Below, piece by piece: positions 5,569-7,664 of a DNA stretch of 7,664 nucleotides. The translations under genes were made by a program, and so were the position numbers. The stretch is from CALFMR01 sp035550595 (lineage in GTDB: Bacteria; Acidobacteriota; Vicinamibacteria; Vicinamibacterales; SCN-69-37), in contig DASZOV010000133.1 in assembly GCA_035550595.1 (NCBI GenBank), positions 1-7,664 of the forward strand, given 5' to 3'. Below the pieces are notes generated by a model. It searched no databases and was not told where the DNA came from. It saw only the letters and a list, made by a program, of their open reading frames with translations. Positions within the stretch are counted from its first letter, which is position 1. Every line of letters begins with the position of its first letter.

Positions 5569-6441
5569 TCACGCTCTGGCAAGAGGCGACGGTCGTCGGA
5601 ACAACACGACCCCGTAGTCGCCAACCGGGCGAAAGCCCACGGCCTCGTACGCGCGCGCGGCATTCGCGTTTGCGGTGAAGAGAACCGCTCGTGAGACGCC
5701 GCGCGCCTGCGCCGCGAGCAAGGATGCCGCGACGGCGACCCGGGCGTGGCCGCGGCACCTCAACGGCGGCGGCGTATACACGCCGCCCACCTGCACGATG
5801 TCCGGAAGCGCCGCGTTGAAGGCCGAGAGCGACACGGGTGCGTCCGCTTCGGTGGCGACCCAGACGTGGCCGTCCGCTATCTGCGCGTCGAGGAATGCCG
5901 CGGAACTTCGACGCTGCGCGTCGGTATCCTGCGCGCCCAATGCTTCGCGGTCATACGCCAAGCGCCAGCCGCACAATATGTCCCGCTCATCGGCACGTGG
6001 TGGCCGACTCGCGCGCACTCGATCGACCAGAGGATCGGGCACCACGAAGTGCGTCAGATCGACGGCATAGAGCACTTCCCTGCTGTCCGTCGTCGTCGGC
6101 GCCTTTGCAAGTCCCAGCGCCGTTCGCGCCGCCCGCACCTGCTCCGCCGGGCCGACGATCCCACTCACGGGGCGTCCGCTCTCGGTGACACAAGCTGTTG
6201 CGATGACTTCAGGGGCGTCGGGCGCCTGAAGGATCAGCATTCCATTCCAACTGTGCGCGACAACACCGGCCACGGCGCCATCGGAGACTGCCGCGACATA
6301 GACTGCCTGAAATGGTTGGCCGGCATACTCGATTCCGGCGCGGTGCGCGTTGCTGCGCAGGAACATCGAGCTGTCGCGACGCGACTCGAGAAAGCGCTCG
6401 AGGGCCGCTGCGTCCGACGAGGCCAGCCGGCGCAGCGTCAT
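5569..6441 (-). CDS. GNAT family N-acetyltransferase (COG3393-like)
   Basis: The 290-residue protein carries a GNAT acetyl-CoA-binding domain in its C-terminal half. The core is GGVYTPPPLRCRGHARVAVAASLL (starting at 219), which contains the pyrophosphate-binding pattern R228-x-x-G231-x-A233. The usual last strand and helix follow as AVLFTANANAARAYEAVGFRPVGDY (252-276). The N-terminal part (about 1-125) starts LRRLASSDAAALERFLES and looks like a degenerate first GNAT-type domain, as in the COG3393 group of predicted acetyltransferases. The acceptor substrate is unknown, and assigning one would be guesswork. The protein should be cytoplasmic, with no signal peptide or membrane segment. The ATG (complement of 6439-6441) lies seven bases after the MFS stop codon, with no clear Shine-Dalgarno sequence, so the two genes are probably co-transcribed and coupled. 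The stop is TGA at 5571-5569. Confidence 0.85.
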   Translation of the reverse strand: MTLRRLASSDAAALERFLESRRDSSMFLRSNAHRAGIEYAGQPFQAVYVAAVSDGAVAGVVAHSWNGMLILQAPDAPEVIATACVTESGRPVSGIVGPAEQVRAARTALGLAKAPTTTDSREVLYAVDLTHFVVPDPLVDRVRASRPPRADERDILCGWRLAYDREALGAQDTDAQRRSSAAFLDAQIADGHVWVATEADAPVSLSAFNAALPDIVQVGGVYTPPPLRCRGHARVAVAASLLAAQARGVSRAVLFTANANAARAYEAVGFRPVGDYGVVLFRRPSPLARA

Positions 6442-6448
6442 GCGCGCG

Positions 6449-7654
6449 TTACGACGCCGCAGCCGCCTCGGCGACCTCTCGCGATGGGCGGAACAGGATC
6501 GCGAACAGCACGAAGACGACGGCCGCGCCGATCGACGGGATCATCCAGATGCTGCGCCAGTCGTGGCCGGCGCCCTGGACGTAGGCGTCCACGACGCGAC
6601 CCGAGAGCGACGCGCCGACGAAGTAGCCGACGCCGTTGGTGACGAAGTTCAGGAATCCCTGCGCGGCCGCGCGCGTCTTCGGTCCGGCCTGCTGGTCGGT
6701 GTAGATCTGGCCACCGACGAAGAAGAAGTCGTAGCAGATGCCGTGCAGCAGGATGCCGGCATAGAGCAACCACATCCCCGACCCGATGTTCCCGTAGGCG
6801 AACGCGGCGTAGCGCGCGGCCCAGCCGAACATGCCGAGCAGCATGATGCCCTTGATGCCGATCCGCCGCAGCATGAACGGCAGCAGCAGCATGAAGCCGA
6901 ACTCGCTCATCTGGCCGAACGTCTGGATGAACGCCGGTTCGGGCGCGTGGATTTCGTTCAGGAACGGGTTGGCAAACGTGTAGTAGAACTGCAGCGGGAT
7001 GCAGAGCAGGAACGATCCCAGGATGAAGATCCGGAACGACCGCTCCTTCAGGAGATAGAGCGCGTCGAGCCCGAGCGCGTCGCGGAACGAGAACGCCGTG
7101 CCCGCGGCCTTCGGCGGCGTGTGCGGCAGCGCGAAGCAGAATACGCCCATCACGACCGACGCGGCCGCCGCGAGCTGCATCGGCAGCGCCAGCGCGTCCG
7201 CCTTCAGCACGCGGCCGACGATGATGCCGGCGACGATCCAGCCGATGGTGCCGAGCACGCGGATGATCGGAAAGTCCTTGGCCGCATCCGGAATGTGATG
7301 GAACGCCACCGAGTTGGTGAGCGACAACGTCGGCATGTAACAGAGCGAGTACAGGATCAGCAGCGGATAGAACGTCGACCAGTTCGTGTCACGCGACACG
7401 AACCACATCAGCACGGCCCCAATCAGGTGCAGCGCCGCGAGAATCTTCTCCGAGGCGAAGAACCGATCGGCGACGATGCCGAGAAAGAAGGGCGACACGA
7501 GTGCGGCCACGGCCGTCGCGCCAAAGGCCAGGCCGACCTGGGCGCCCGTGAACCCCAACGTCTGTCCGAGATACGTGCCCATCGTCACGTACCACGCCCC
7601 CCAGATGAAGTACTGGAGGAACATCATGATCGAGAGCTTGGTGCGGATTCCCAT
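6449..7654 (-). CDS. MFS transporter, nucleoside:H+ symporter-like
   Basis: The 401-residue integral membrane protein has about twelve hydrophobic segments (approximately 7-27, 41-62, 72-90, 94-116, 131-150, 157-177, 208-227, 247-263, 266-288, 291-314, 330-352 and 367-388). A cytoplasmic loop of some 30 residues lies between segments 6 and 7. The start, SIMMFLQYFIWGAWYVTMGTYL, the segment 2-3 loop GIVADRFFASEK (59-70), SLTNSVAFHH and the later QTFGQMSEFGFML (244-256) are features I associate with the nucleoside:H+ symporter family (NupG/XapB, Pfam Nuc_H_symport). The likely role is proton-coupled uptake across the inner membrane. Nucleoside is the family substrate, but homologues in soil bacteria may carry other sugars or glycosides. 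The ATG is the complement of 7652-7654; only ten bases upstream are visible, without a Shine-Dalgarno sequence, so a different start or a promoter outside the window is possible. It is first in a pair with the GNAT gene. Confidence 0.85.
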   Translation of the reverse strand: MGIRTKLSIMMFLQYFIWGAWYVTMGTYLGQTLGFTGAQVGLAFGATAVAALVSPFFLGIVADRFFASEKILAALHLIGAVLMWFVSRDTNWSTFYPLLILYSLCYMPTLSLTNSVAFHHIPDAAKDFPIIRVLGTIGWIVAGIIVGRVLKADALALPMQLAAAASVVMGVFCFALPHTPPKAAGTAFSFRDALGLDALYLLKERSFRIFILGSFLLCIPLQFYYTFANPFLNEIHAPEPAFIQTFGQMSEFGFMLLLPFMLRRIGIKGIMLLGMFGWAARYAAFAYGNIGSGMWLLYAGILLHGICYDFFFVGGQIYTDQQAGPKTRAAAQGFLNFVTNGVGYFVGASLSGRVVDAYVQGAGHDWRSIWMIPSIGAAVVFVLFAILFRPSREVAEAAAAS

Positions 7655-7664
7655 AGACGTGCGA

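Noticed and set aside
5746..6642. 298-codon plus-strand open frame across the GNAT gene and the MFS end
   Set aside because: Composition is Arg-rich and spans two well-supported minus-strand genes; no family resemblance.

Overview
This window is about 7.7 kb of GC-rich bacterial chromosome. It is densely coding, with strong G/C preference at third codon positions and every gene of bacterial type. The set of branched-chain aminotransferase, PilT-family ATPase, RecX and alanyl-tRNA synthetase, followed by an orphan DUF2442 gene, a COG3393-like acetyltransferase and a nucleoside-symporter-like MFS protein, would suit a Gram-negative, type IV pilus-bearing soil bacterium. An acidobacterium of the Vicinamibacteria type is my best guess, but that is inference with low confidence. 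I see no plasmid, phage, transposon or CRISPR signature.

Layout, plus strand first. Bases 2-322 are the 3' end of ilvE. A 147-base gap follows, holding an imperfect inverted repeat (345-380) and a good sigma-54 type -24/-12 match (402-417). Then come pilT (470-1606) and recX (1608-2111), separated by one base, so they probably share a transcript and are translationally coupled. A 223-base gap contains a strong hairpin, a possible larger fold ending at a T tract, an 8-base-period repeat, and a -10-like box only nine bases before alaS. alaS (2335-5034) is full length. A short gap leads to a small DUF2442 gene (5078-5509).

The plus-strand block then meets a minus-strand pair head-on. A perfect 10-bp GC hairpin (5521-5544) sits in the 59-base convergent gap. 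The minus-strand pair is an MFS transporter of the nucleoside:H+ symporter type (7654-6449) followed after seven bases by a GNAT acetyltransferase (6441-5569). They look like one operon whose promoter lies beyond the right edge.

Functionally the window is mostly housekeeping: amino acid metabolism, pilus retraction, recombination control, translation and uptake. In many bacteria recX lies between recA and alaS. Here recX-alaS is kept, but a PilT-family gene takes the recA position. I do not see a clear new defence or mobile system. The points most worth checking are the sigma-54 site before pilT, the divergent AIRNLIRE-equivalent motif in PilT, the structured recX-alaS gap, and the DUF2442 protein with its basic AT-hook-like tail.
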